Shown here: one piece after another, positions 1 to 9,575 of the stretch
How positions within the stretch are numbered: the stretch's first letter is position 1
Layout of the letters: each line of letters begins with the position of its first letter
Assembly (NCBI GenBank): GCA_018340805.1
Contig: JACMZG010001870.1
Span: 19,012,475 to 19,076,474 of the forward strand
Direction: 5' to 3'
Origin: Microvelia longipes
Taxonomy: Eukaryota > Arthropoda > Insecta > Hemiptera > Veliidae
DNA length: 64,000 bases
Position numbers and translations under genes: made by a program
The notes under the pieces: generated by a model
What the model saw: only the letters and a program-made list of their open reading frames with translations
What the model was told of the DNA's origin: nothing
The model's database searches: none

Positions 1-144
1 AATCTTGCACCTCATCTTCGTGAAGCTCCCTTCTCGCCGGCGTCTACTCCTGGCTATATGCGTACCCATCTCTCGCTCCCGGGGCATAGTGGATGATGTA
101 GGGAGGTTGACTCTCCACCCTGGGACTGGCTACTGGCTGATTCC
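1..144 (-). other. Element region 3' of env, with possible polypurine tract
   Basis: This short tail follows the env stop codon and runs off the window. On the - strand positions 37-26 read as a purine run (GGCGAGAAGGGAG type), which could be the polypurine tract that primes plus-strand synthesis next to the 3' LTR. The 3' LTR itself would begin close to or beyond position 1 and cannot be seen. Confidence 0.3.
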
Positions 145-1828
145 TTATTCGGCGCCCCACAGGATATAAGCTATCACTCCTGCCACTATCAATAAGGTTG
201 GGGTCACACTCGAGGCCCAGATCCAAGGCCGGGTCGCCCTCCTCTTTTCCTCTCGTTCTGCCTCAGCGATTAGTTGATCTAGTCTAACGGCCAGCGGGTT
301 TGTTTGGGGAGCCGCCTCCTCGTTCCAGCGGTCCCACACTGCTTCCACCGCTCTTTGGGGTATCATTTCTAAGCGATTTATAGTCCCGTTCGGTATGGGT
401 GGTAGCTCTGGTGGATCTATTCTCGGTAGTGGTTGGACGGATCTGCCGACTATGCTGTGGAAGGGTAGTAGGGTAAAGGTCTCGCCTTTGATATAGCAAT
501 GTCCAGTGTTGCGTAGGGTACCACTCCTTTCCAGAGTTACCTCCTTCATCCAGCTCGGCCCACCTGTAGTACAGCGTATCGTCACCCGTGTCGGCTCCGC
601 CACACTATACCGCCAAGAGTTGTTGGTCCGGTCTTCCGCCCACCACGGGGTGAAAGTACCTTTGCGTATCTCCTGATTACACAACTTTTCTTCTACCCGT
701 TGCATCCCATAGAATCTTGCGCTTGTGCACGTGGGTTGGTCCCGGTTATTTAGCGAGAAAACTGGTGGACAAAGGGTGAGTGACTTTCCCTTGCACCTTT
801 CCAAATCTCGTGGGGTCGCATGCGTATATTGACTACGATCCTCGCTCACCAATAAATACTCTGTCTCAGCTTGCACTGTTAGGAAATAACCGGGCGCGGT
901 AGTAACTCCGGTACCGCTCGTACCCTGTATAATTCGAACGTTCTTTTTAAGGGTATGGAAAAAATTATTCTTACTTTCGTATCGGTGGCTACTGCACGTA
1001 CTTCGCTAAGTTCATAGTATAGGTACACTTCTTCAGTTGTGAGGGCGTTAACATCTCCAACCCACTGGGTAGCCGTAGGCTGATGTTAGCCAGTATGCCA
1101 AGGAGGGATCGGGGTTTTACCAAATACGAGCTAAGTCGGTTCACCGCTGCTAGGTCTAAAATCTCATGGAATTTGATTATCTCTAAATGAGCTCGTACTA
1201 GACTTACTTCGAATGCACGTAGCAAGGTGCTCAGTTGGAAGGTGATATTTACTCGGTATTCTAACTCATCCATCCGCACCCCAATCTTTTTTACCGTAGT
1301 GTATATACGTTTGGATTCGGACTCTACCTGCTTTGCTAATGAATACAATTTTCTTATGGTTCTCCATTACGGCGTTATTTAGTTCTTTTGTTAACGTTAA
1401 GTGCTGTCGCGTAATATGGACCGTCCCCTCGACCTCCCCCGCTTGTCTTAAGGCCACTTCCATCCTATCTAGGTCGTCTGCGTCCGGATTTCCGAACAAG
1501 AATTTTATGACCTTACCACCGACATTCATTAACCCTCTCTTATTTCGGAGACCCTGTGGTAGCATTTCCTTTAGGAGCTCGTGCTGCTCCCATAGTTCCC
1601 GCAGGAAACTGGTTATGCGCTCAATTTCCGTCCCTACTAACCTATCGAGAGTAGGGTCGCCCACCCTTTGTAGGGTGTCCCCCACTTCTTTTAGTTGTTG
1701 ACGCAAGTTATTCGTTTCTTCCCAGTGTTTTACGACTTCGATCTCGGCCACGACGGTCCACCGCTCCCCGGTCAATACCACTTCCGCTTCTTTAGTAAAA
1801 ATAAGCCCCTCCCCGTCTTTGCTCGCCC
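145..1828 (-). pseudogene. env: Env fusion glycoprotein (baculovirus F-like), frameshifted
   Basis: The envelope protein of errantiviruses mediates membrane fusion and is related to the baculovirus F protein. Three overlapping pieces in different frames cover it: 1828-1266 (N-terminal), 1348-989 (middle) and 876-145 (C-terminal). The first piece carries a basic R-N-K-R site at about 1547-1536, followed at once by a glycine- and hydrophobic-rich stretch ending in GNPDADD, as expected of a furin cleavage site and fusion peptide. The last piece ends in a hydrophobic helix (about 215-150) and a very short cytoplasmic tail, the expected anchor. At least two frameshifts break the gene. The frame opens directly after a splice acceptor and has no ATG there, which fits expression from a spliced subgenomic RNA. 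Only the broken copy is described. Confidence 0.85.
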
Positions 1829-1850
1829 CTGTAACAGGAAGGAAAACAAT
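1829..1850 (-). promoter_or_regulatory. Candidate splice acceptor for the env mRNA
   Basis: On the - strand the sequence TTTTCCTTCCTGTTACAG ends at 1829, and the env reading frame opens immediately after it. Upstream in that frame there is a stop codon within about 35 bases. Gypsy-type errantiviruses make env from a spliced RNA, so this pyrimidine tract plus CAG is the likely acceptor. The matching donor near the element 5' end was not identified. Confidence 0.6.
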
Positions 1851-2185
1851 TTCGTCATTAGTTTAATCTACCAATCTGTCTTATTCCCATTCCCTCAGCC
1901 CTATACTCTGTGTTTGAGCTCTCTTCCTCTCGCACTCTTTACATTCACTCTACTCTCCGAGTCCCAGGTATCCTTTAATATTTAATGTCTTACAAATATT
2001 TCACTAAACACAATGTTTTATTTATCACTCTAAATCTACACTGTTGTCTCTTATAATTTCCATCACTCTTACACACAATCAATTGTCTTTACACTCTATC
2101 CATTAGTTCGTCACTCACTCTAAAACTGTACTGTTGTCTCTTATAATTTTTCAACACTTATAATTTTTCACGCACAATTATATTT
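1829..2185 (-). repeat. Pol-env spacer with a 90-bp-spaced direct repeat
   Basis: This stretch separates the pol stop from the env acceptor and has no reading frame of its own. The block CTGTTGTCTCTTATAATTT occurs twice, at 2041-2059 and 2131-2149, each preceded by a TCACTCTAAA-like lead, exactly 90 bases apart. A third partial TTATAATTTTTCA lies at 2159-2170. On the element strand the region is A- and G-rich. Confidence 0.55.
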
Positions 2186-4100
2186 TTACTCGCACTCTTT
2201 CTTCTCTTCCTTCGCTCCCTCCTGCGTTTCTTTACTTCTTTCTGTTTCGCAAGCTGTAAGGGGATCGTGGCCTTCCAACTCCGGACCCTTCTCCTCCTCC
2301 TCCCCTACCCGGTGGAACCCACGTTGTGTCACTCGGATCCAATGAGTCCCATTCTGACGATTGTGAAGTTTCATCCTCATTTTCCTCCAACCACGATGGT
2401 ATCCAGGGACTATCGTCTTCTCGGTCGGGAGTGACTCTAAGCGCTCTTGGTGGTGACTCCCCTGGTTCGGAAACGGTGCTACTAGGCGCTCGTGGGTTCC
2501 TGGTACCGGGGAGACCGGTGGTGAAGGTTGGGGAACTGGCCCAGAGAGTGGGGGTGTTCTTACCACTCCATCGAGTTCTTCTTTAATTGGCACATATGGC
2601 TCCGCTGTCCAGCTCCATTCCTCTCCGTTATCTGGGTTTTCTATATAGGCCGTTTCGCATTCTCTTGTCTTGTCGCTTCGGCTTTCTCGACCCTTGTCTA
2701 TACTCGGTGAATCTGCACCACCTGGTCCTCGTTTCAAACGGTCGGCATGTATTACGGCCTCTTTATTTTCGGTGATGCGTATACGGTAGGTTTGTTCCGA
2801 CAGCCTGGCCGCTACCTGAAAAGGTCCGCTCCATGGTTTATGGAACTTTTGACTCAGTCCGGGTTTAGCGGCTGGGTTTCTTACATATACCCAGTCTCCC
2901 GCTTCGTAAGGGGGCGCTCGCGTTCTTTGATCATAATATTCCTTATTTACTTGGTGCGCTTTCTCATTGTTTCTTCCCACAACTCTATAGGCTCTTTCTA
3001 GTCTCTCTTGTAGCTGTGCTACGTGTCCATCGAGAGTGTCTTCCAGCTGTTCTTCTTCCAACCGCAGGCGTGGTCAAAGGGCAAGGCGATCTCCCTCCCA
3101 AATAACAGGTAATTGGGTGAATAATGTGTTCGTGAATGAGGGGTCCCATTGTATGCCATGGCTACAAATGGTACCCACTTGTCCCAATCTGTTCCATCGG
3201 CCCGTACAAAATGAGACAGAGACTCGATCAGCGTCCTGTGATATCGTTCGATCATCCCATTGCATTGTGGGTGGTAGGCGGTGGTTTGAAGTTTTCGTAT
3301 GCGGAGCAGTCGACACATAGCTTTAAATAGCTCTCCCACGAAATTTCGCCCCTGATCGCTCAATAGTCGCTCCGGAGCACCGAACTTAACCACCCACCCT
3401 AGTACAAAGGCCCGTGCCACTTCTTCCGCGGTTTGCGATGGCAGGGGCAATGCCGCCGCGTACGCGTGAAGTTATCTATTATCGTCAGCAAGTATCGGCT
3501 CCCACTCTGCGTACGTGGCAGGGGTCCTACTATGTCTACCGACACTTGTTCGAACGGTCTTTGTGCTAAGAAGGGAGTTCCGAGGGGCGTCTTAGGGATA
3601 ACAGGGGATTTTCTTTGAGTACAAGGTACGCAATTCCTTACATATTCCTTTATGTCGCGCTCCATGGTGGGCCAATAAAATCGTTTTTCCGCTATTGCTT
3701 TGGTTCTGTCTTCTCCTGGGTGTCCCGAGAAAGGAGCCGCATGACAGTAGTCTATAATCCGAGGCACCGCTGTTCGGGGTACCACTACTCTCCATGGCTG
3801 TCCCTCTGCTCGCCGGTAGAACCACAGGCCGTCTGTATCTTGTCGGACCTTGTGTTCCGCAGATTTTTGTATGACTCTTTGGCACCCCTCATCTTCCCGC
3901 TGAGATTTTTCTAACTCCTTGCGTGTCACCCCGTCTATTGTCAGGTTTACTGTCCTGAGTATAGTCGGCTTCCCCTCGTCCTCAGCCTCCTCTTCTATTC
4001 TTTCCTGGTCCCTTGGGGTTCCTGTCCCCTCCCGGTCCTCCCTCCTATGGTTCTCCCCCGTTCTCGAATCCCCTTGCCCTTCTTCCTGTTTATCCCGCAC
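2186..4100 (-). pseudogene. pol: Gypsy integrase region of pol, frameshifted
   Basis: Integrase joins the reverse-transcribed DNA to the host chromosome. Piece 4100-3399 has the zinc-binding H-x-H...CxxC module (SGHPGEDRTK ... CVPCTQRK) and the first catalytic Asp in SVDIVGPLP. Piece 3450-3019 has the second catalytic Asp in LLSDQGRNF and the catalytic Glu in MIERYHRTL. Piece 3061-2186 carries the GPF/Y module (WSGPFQVAARL) followed by a long charged tail of about 170 residues rich in E, K, R and P. The joins at about 3455 and 3055 each look like loss of one base. All catalytic residues are present, so the damage is only to the frame. Confidence 0.88.
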
Positions 4101-5590
4101 CGGGTGTCGGCTGAGAGCGTCAGCGTTACTGTGTTTTTTCCCGGTTTATGCACTACATCATACGTAAATTCTGCCAGTCTGAGAGCCCACCGAGTGAGTC
4201 GCGAAGAGGGGTCCTTTAACCCTAACATCCACTTCAAGGCTGCGTGGTCGGTTATTAACTCGAATCTCCTACCGTACAGATAACAACGGAATACCTTCGT
4301 CGCCCACACTACCCCTAACAACTCGCGTTCCGTAGTGGTGTATCTCGTTTCGCGGAAAGGAGCTGCCGGCTGGAATACGCGATGGGCCTCTCTTCTCCAT
4401 TTTGCACCTGGGACAGTACCGCTCCAAGCGCAATCCCAGATGCGTCAGTGGCTAGTCTGAAGGGTAGTCGGAAGTCCGGATATGCCAGCACTTGTTCGGA
4501 TGTAAGACAGGCTTGTAATTTCTCAAATGCCACTTGAGCTTGGGAATTCCATTCAAACGTAAGGCTCTCCTTGGTGAGGGTAGTGAGGGGTTTTGCAATG
4601 TCAGCGAACCGTGGTATGAATCTCCGATAATAGCCTACCAATCCTAAGAAGGCTCTAACATCTTTTCTATTCTGTGGGATCGGGTAAGCTCGGACCGCTT
4701 CTAACTTCTCCGGGTCGGGCCCCACTCCCTCTCTGCTCACATGTGGCCTAAATATTTGACTTTCGGGGCTGCAAACGTGCACTTCTCTAACTTAACCTTT
4801 AGGTTAGCTCTTCTAAATTTCTGGAACACGTGCCTCAGCCTTTCGGCATGTTCTTGGATGGTCCGAGCGTACACGATTACATCATCCAGGTAGACTAAAC
4901 ACTCTACTCCTTTTATCTCCACCAACACTCTATCCATCAACCTCTGGAACGTCGCGGGTGCTCCGGACAACCCAAAAGGCATTTTACAATATTCATAATG
5001 CCCTCCTACCGTAGTAAACGCTGTCTTTGCCCGATCTTCTGGTGCCATGTCGATCTGGTGGTATCCGGCCTCGAGGTCCAACGTACTGAACCATCCACTA
5101 CCCCCAGGCTCTCCAAGGTTTCTTGGATGTTGGGAATCGGATAGGCGTCAGCGCGTGTGACGGCGTTTAACGACCGAAAATCACAACAGAAACGGAACTT
5201 TTCACTTCCGTCTGCTGTTTTCTTTTTTACTAAGACTACCGGCGCTGACCACGGGGAGTCCGATGGTTTAATGACTCCTCGCTCTAACATCTCCTCCAGG
5301 TGTTCCTTTACTACTCCCCGTTGGTGGAAGGGTACCCTATAAGCGCTTTTCGCAATCGGCCTCGCGTCGCCCGTCTCAATCTTATGTTTGACTTCTATCG
5401 TGCAACCTAATTTATCTCCCTCCTGAAAGAACACATCTTGGTATTCCATCAAAACGTCCTCTATCTCTTCTCGGTCTCCGTTAGGTAGGTGTTGCACTTT
5501 TCCTTTATTTGGTCTTTCCACTTCTCCGTCCGATTCATCCGAACTGTAGCAACCCGCGCCTTCTCTTGTGCCTTTTGTTCTACCGTCCAT
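3995..5590 (-). pseudogene. pol: Gypsy reverse transcriptase and RNase H region of pol, frameshifted
   Basis: This part copies the RNA genome into DNA and removes the RNA strand. Piece 5590-5006 has the RT N-terminal fingers (PWSAPVVLVKKK, FRFCCDFRSLN). Piece 5081-4737 has the palm with MDLEAGYHQI, FGLSGAPATFQRLM and the active-site YLDD. Piece 4782-4315 has the thumb (FLGLVGYYRRFIP) and the start of RNase H with the catalytic Asp in LATDASG. Piece 4321-3995 has the rest of RNase H, with ITDHAALKW and the ADTRCG region. Each junction shifts the frame in the same direction, as if one base were lost. The domain order and motifs are those of Ty3/Gypsy pol. Confidence 0.9.
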
Positions 5591-5656
5591 CCTCGTGCTC
5601 CTTCCGCCTTCCCGAGTTCTTGCCCCTTGTACAGGTGTATATCCTTCTGATTCAGA

Positions 5657-6709
5657 TTAACTAATCGCAGCCACCTCTTTGTTATGCGGGGTGGAGAGGT
5701 TTCTCGCCAATCGTATCCCGTGGGGAATTTGTCGGGACGGTTCTACTAACACAGTTCCCGTTAAGGTCCCACCTATCGTTCCCAGGATAACCGCTTCGTG
5801 ACCCGCTCGAATGATTTCGTCCCTTTTTACTCGTACTGCGGCCCTCTCTTCTCCCGTCTCCTTCCTTTGGGACTGGTTTTGTCCCCCCAACTCTGTTTGC
5901 TGAGGAAACATCTCCCGTTCTTTTGACTTCGAGTCGTCGCTACCCTGGTCCCCACCAACTTGTGTCTCTACCTCCGGGGCTGGGATTTGATCTTGGGCTG
6001 CCGTCACTTGAGCATACGTTCTTTGTATCCCGAAGATTTTCCGCTTGTATTGTGTGTACTCGCCCCACATTGATTCCGGCCCTCACTATTCCGTCTCCCA
6101 GTTCTATCGTGACGCGGGCCTTGCGTAGTAGATCCAATCCGAGGATACCATCGACCTCCTCCTCTACGTCTACATCTCCCACTGCGATTTCCTGTTTCGT
6201 CCGATAGCCGTCCCATTCTAAATCTCCTTCTTGTACTCCTTCACTCTAATTTCCGCTCCCGTCACTCCTCTCGCCTTCAAGTTAGTCCTCCGGACCGCAA
6301 CTCCAGCAATCGGGCGTTTTATCATGCAAACGTGCGCTCCCGTATCTACTAGCATTCTCCGCATCTTCCCTGATAATCTTACCATTACCGTCAAGCTGTC
6401 CACCTCACGATGAACGAGATTCACATTCGTGATTCTCTCTCGATTTTCCCCTTTTTCTATTGTTTCTGACCGTCCGGCGGGGAGTCCCTTCGGTCTTGTT
6501 CTTTTGGGGTAGCCGGGTCGACCCCACCTCTTTTTGGATAGACTCTCTTGGAGCAATCTCGAGCGGTATGTCCCCCTTCCCCACAGGTGAAACACGGCCC
6601 GATCCCTGATCGTCCTCCCCACCTTGGTCGATCCCTTCCCCGTCCTCGAGTATACCGGTTGGTGGAGCATTCCCTTGCAAAATGTCCTGTCTGGCCACAA
6701 CGATAACAC
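5657..6709 (-). pseudogene. pol: Gypsy protease region of pol, frameshifted
   Basis: The aspartic protease matures Gag and Pol. The first piece (6709-6218) overlaps the end of gag in the -1 frame and contains the active-site motif MLVDTGAHVCMI. The next piece (6182-5940) contains the flap-proximal GILGLDLL motif of retropepsins. A further piece (6070-5657) is a linker of acidic and Gln/Ser-rich sequence leading toward RT. The gag-to-pol change of frame is -1, as in retroviruses; I did not find a canonical X-XXY-YYZ slip site just before the gag stop. Frameshifts near 6200 and 6070 interrupt it. Confidence 0.82.
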
Positions 6710-7455
6710 TTCGATCCTCCCGCGTAGTCCTGTGTTCGCCCTTCCCCCACAGCGAAAACCGGAGTAGCTCCTCCTCCTTTCTCCTCTTCGACCGCCTCTT
6801 CCACCAAGGTCGCCCTACGGACAGCTTCCTTCAAGTTATTAGGAGGAGAGAATTTCAGCTGTCTACCCGGCTCTCCGCGTAACCCAGCTACGTAAGCGGC
6901 AAGGACCAGTTTCTCCACTTGTTTCTGGGCCCACTGGGCTTCTTGTGCGTCCTCCGTTTTGCTTAGGGTTTTCGCTCCTAGTCTCTGGCACCTATCAGCA
7001 AAAGCCTGAGCTGATTCTCCCTTGTCTTGTTTTGCACCTTGAAGTTGTCTTACGTGCTGCTCAGGAGATGCCGTATCTCCAAACCGTTCTAAAAGTGCGT
7101 CTTTATATTCTTGGAAAGTAGCTGTACCCTTCTGTAGTTCAGGTCGACTCGTTATGAACGCGGCAGCGGTCCCTCCTAGCTTTAGGCGACAAATCACGAT
7201 TTTGTCCGCTTCTTCCCAGTTTCCGCATGCTGCCACCCTCTCGAAGTTGGCTATAAACTCATCAATAGCTCCTGAATCTTTTTCCCCTGGCACCCAAGTC
7301 TTTAATAATTGTTGCATGCCCAAATCCTTTCGCTTCCCGACCTTGCTACTCTGAGCTTCATGTAGTTCTTTATAGGTCTGATTCGCCCCCACCACTCGGG
7401 CTAGCTGATCTGCTAGCTCCTTGACTTGCCGCTCTAATTCCGCCTGGGTTGACAT
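6457..7455 (-). CDS. gag: Gypsy Gag polyprotein with two CCHC zinc knuckles
   Basis: Gag forms the particle and packages the element RNA. The 332-codon frame starts at an ATG about 33 bases inside the primer-binding site and is intact. Residues 1-25 are a short helical lead (ELERQVKELADQL). The central part has the retrotransposon capsid signature (FIANFERVA, YKDALLERFGDTASPEQHVRQL, LRGEPGRQLKF). Two CCHC knuckles, CYRCGQTGHFAREC and CFTCGEGGHTARDC, follow an Arg/Gly-rich spacer. The frame ends in a basic, proline-rich tail at a TAG, while the protease continues in the -1 frame. It is the only undamaged reading frame of the element. Confidence 0.92.
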   Translation of the reverse strand: MSTQAELERQVKELADQLARVVGANQTYKELHEAQSSKVGKRKDLGMQQLLKTWVPGEKDSGAIDEFIANFERVAACGNWEEADKIVICRLKLGGTAAAFITSRPELQKGTATFQEYKDALLERFGDTASPEQHVRQLQGAKQDKGESAQAFADRCQRLGAKTLSKTEDAQEAQWAQKQVEKLVLAAYVAGLRGEPGRQLKFSPPNNLKEAVRRATLVEEAVEEEKGGGATPVFAVGEGRTQDYAGGSKCYRCGQTGHFARECSTNRYTRGRGRDRPRWGGRSGIGPCFTCGEGGHTARDCSKRVYPKRGGVDPATPKEQDRRDSPPDGQKQ

Positions 7456-7487
7456 CTCTCCGGGTTATGGTGTTGTATTCTTGCAAC

Positions 7488-7505
7488 AACCCACACCTGA
7501 CACCA
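7488..7505 (-). promoter_or_regulatory. Primer-binding site, tRNA-Leu type
   Basis: On the - strand the bases directly after the LTR read TGGTGTCAGGTGTGGG. This matches the complement of the 3' end of animal tRNA-Leu (TGGTGTCAGGAGTGGG, from memory) with a single mismatch. It lies 33 bases before the gag ATG and fixes the LTR edge at 7506. Confidence 0.75.
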
Positions 7506-8900
7506 AATTGTAGTACTAGATCCTCGATAGGTTTTTATAATACCCTATTATATACCTCTCGCACAATACAAACACAGAGTATAAGAAAATTTTTATTTGA
7601 CAATTAACCAAGACATACATATATATTGTTCCTCAGGGATACACATCAACCTATATTAATTATAATAACAATTACAGCTACTTATTACCACAAAACCTAT
7701 ACCTAGATTGATATACAGGGCTACACATTGACTTACACTAAACTCCCCTACTAACGTTCAATTTAACCAATCAATTCTAATAGAGAATTTGCAACAGCTA
7801 GTACCCATCCCATCTTATCTTATATCTATTATACCCTATATTATGATAACCCCTCGGACCTTCCAACCCAGCACTGAACTTATAATGAGCTCACAAAAAT
7901 ACGGTTCGCCTTAGCGCGGTGACCCTTTGTTTTATTTGGCTATTATTCCCCTCTTCTACCATTTGGCCTACTAGTAAACATAATTTATTGGCTTACCCAG
8001 TACAGTAATCCACCATAGGAGATATTTCATAATTATTAAGGTTCTTTTCACTTCACTCACTTTAGTTTTTAATCGCCGTTACACTGTTTCGATTTAATCT
8101 ACTTACGCGATTCATAAACATACACTATACGTAATTCAAGTCTTTTTCCAATTTTTCTATTTGATCATTACTCTAGGACACCACTAGCTAGACTGACTTC
8201 TCCCTCTTAGGGCCCCCTCTCTCTCTCTGGGTTGGCAGGTCGTGGGAACTTATATTATTTTAATGCTAACTTAATTCTAGATTTTATATCCTGTCCCCGG
8301 AGGCGGCCTCAAGGGTTCCGGTCCCCTTGAGTTGACATACAAGGCTATTTTGATGCGTACTCACCCGGGAACCCTGTTACCGTCTCCGTGGTCAAGACCT
8401 CTTAGACATTACTCCTCTCCCTTCCATCAGTGGACATATATATTATTTGTGGCGTTAGTATTGACATCCAGTGTAGTTAAAGAATTCTGCAATTCTGCAC
8501 AATTGCGAATCTATGTCTGGACGTATGTCATAACTGAGCCTTGCCGATGATATATATGTCCATTGTTACAGTTCGTGCCGTTTACATTTATCACTATTCC
8601 TAATACCTATATCCACCCTCACATACATATTTTGCACAATTTAGGTTTCTGTTGCTGTTGGTATGAATCAACTATACAGAGGTTGAACGGACGACACTTG
8701 AAGTACAGAAACTGCTACATTATTACTAAATGTTAAACATTAGGTACAATGCACTTCTCCTTATTCTATCGGGGTGTACTATATCTGTCCTTAATTAACT
8801 ACTTATGTCTACCATTAATTAGAATACTATGTACAGCTACCCTTCCTTAGTTCATCACGGTCCACCCTTCGTGGATCGCATTTTCATGTAACCCTTTATA
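7506..8900 (-). repeat. Gypsy LTR (element 5' LTR), outer edge uncertain
   Basis: The inner edge is set by the adjacent primer-binding site; the LTR ends in ACAATT on the element strand. No long reading frame is present. It includes a GC-rich patch at 8190-8420 with a small hairpin (CTCAAGGG ... CCCCTTGAG at about 8309-8333) and an AATAAA signal near its inner end. The other LTR is outside the window, so the outer edge could not be confirmed by comparison; composition suggests roughly 8900, which would make a long LTR of about 1.4 kb. Confidence 0.6.
7592..7597 (-). terminator. LTR polyadenylation signal AATAAA
   Basis: AATAAA on the - strand lies about 86 bases before the inner LTR edge, a normal place for the R-U5 polyadenylation signal of a Gypsy element. 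The same sequence in the 3' LTR would end the element transcript. Confidence 0.5.
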
Positions 8901-9368
8901 ACCTAAATAACTTAGCTTTATATAACTTCTCTAGATTTAATTCTACAACTAATTAGGATAGGACGACAGCTTTAAGAATAATACCCTGATAACTTTGGAA
9001 ATTGACCCGATAATACTCTAACTAATATTACAAAATAGAATATTAGAAATCGGTCTCTATATTGGTGCACAAATCTTGTAATGTGATTGGTCGCAGGTTA
9101 GATCCCAATTGTGGTCCAGATCACAATAGTCTTCCCACTCATCAAAAAATCATATAATATTACGCAAAAAAAACATTTGTTTGATAAATGTGGTTTTCCA
9201 TGCATAATTAAGAATATCTGAGCTTTTAATTTTAGTAGATGAGCTTATAAAAAGAAAATTGTATTTAATAAAAATTTATTGTATTCAAATAAATTTAAAC
9301 ATTTATAATTCATATAATAGAATATTTATTAATCTGATATAAATATGTTTTGTTATTATTCCTTGTAG
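8901..9368. other. AT-rich intron sequence left of the first visible peroxidase exon
   Basis: No reading frame is visible. At 9087-9099 the + strand reads GCAGGTTAGATCC, close to a tRNA B box, followed by CCAATTGTGGTCCAG; this may be a decayed tRNA-derived SINE but no A box or tail could be defined. A normal acceptor (TTATTATTCCTTGTAG) ends at 9368. Confidence 0.5.
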
Positions 9369-9575
9369 GATCAAGAGAACAAATTAATCAAAACTCAGCT
9401 TATTTAGATGGATCTCAAATTTATGGAGAACACGCTTGTATGGCGAGAGATCTAAGAGGGTTTGGAGGAAGACTCAATGTTACTATTCATCCTTCTAGAG
9501 GCCTCAAGGATCTTCTTCCTGTATCTCCAGTACATCCTGAGTGTAAAGCCCCTTCTGGATACTGCTTTATTGCTG
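9369..9575 (+). CDS. Peroxidase exon 1 of those visible
   Basis: It begins with the last two bases of a Gly codon and encodes the conserved [18 protein letters not shown] segment, then a loop with two Cys (HPECKAP, GYCFIAG). The following donor is G|GTAAGG. In this family this segment follows the distal haem side, so at least one upstream exon must exist outside the window. Confidence 0.9.

Larger units (their letters stand above)
1..8900 (-). mobile_element. Errantivirus-like Ty3/Gypsy element with env, one LTR in window
   Basis: Read on the - strand the order is LTR, tRNA-primer site, gag, protease, RT, RNase H, integrase, env, which is the layout of insect errantiviruses (Metaviridae). 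Gag has two zinc knuckles, pol shows DTGA, YLDD, an HHCC finger and a GPF module, and env has a furin-type site and a C-terminal membrane anchor. The internal part is visibly richer in G+C than the surrounding intron. Gag is open for 332 codons but pol and env are broken by several frameshifts, so this copy cannot make full proteins as assembled. The left LTR lies beyond position 1. The right (element 5') boundary near 8900-9060 was judged from the return of AT-rich sequence and is uncertain. It appears to sit in an intron of the peroxidase gene. Confidence 0.9.

Noticed and set aside
1333..1985. Plus-strand frames of 122 and 96 codons
   Set aside because: They lie opposite env, which has clear motifs on the other strand.
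8332..8550. 72-codon plus-strand frame in the GC-rich patch
   Set aside because: No recognisable motif, and it lies in the probable LTR.
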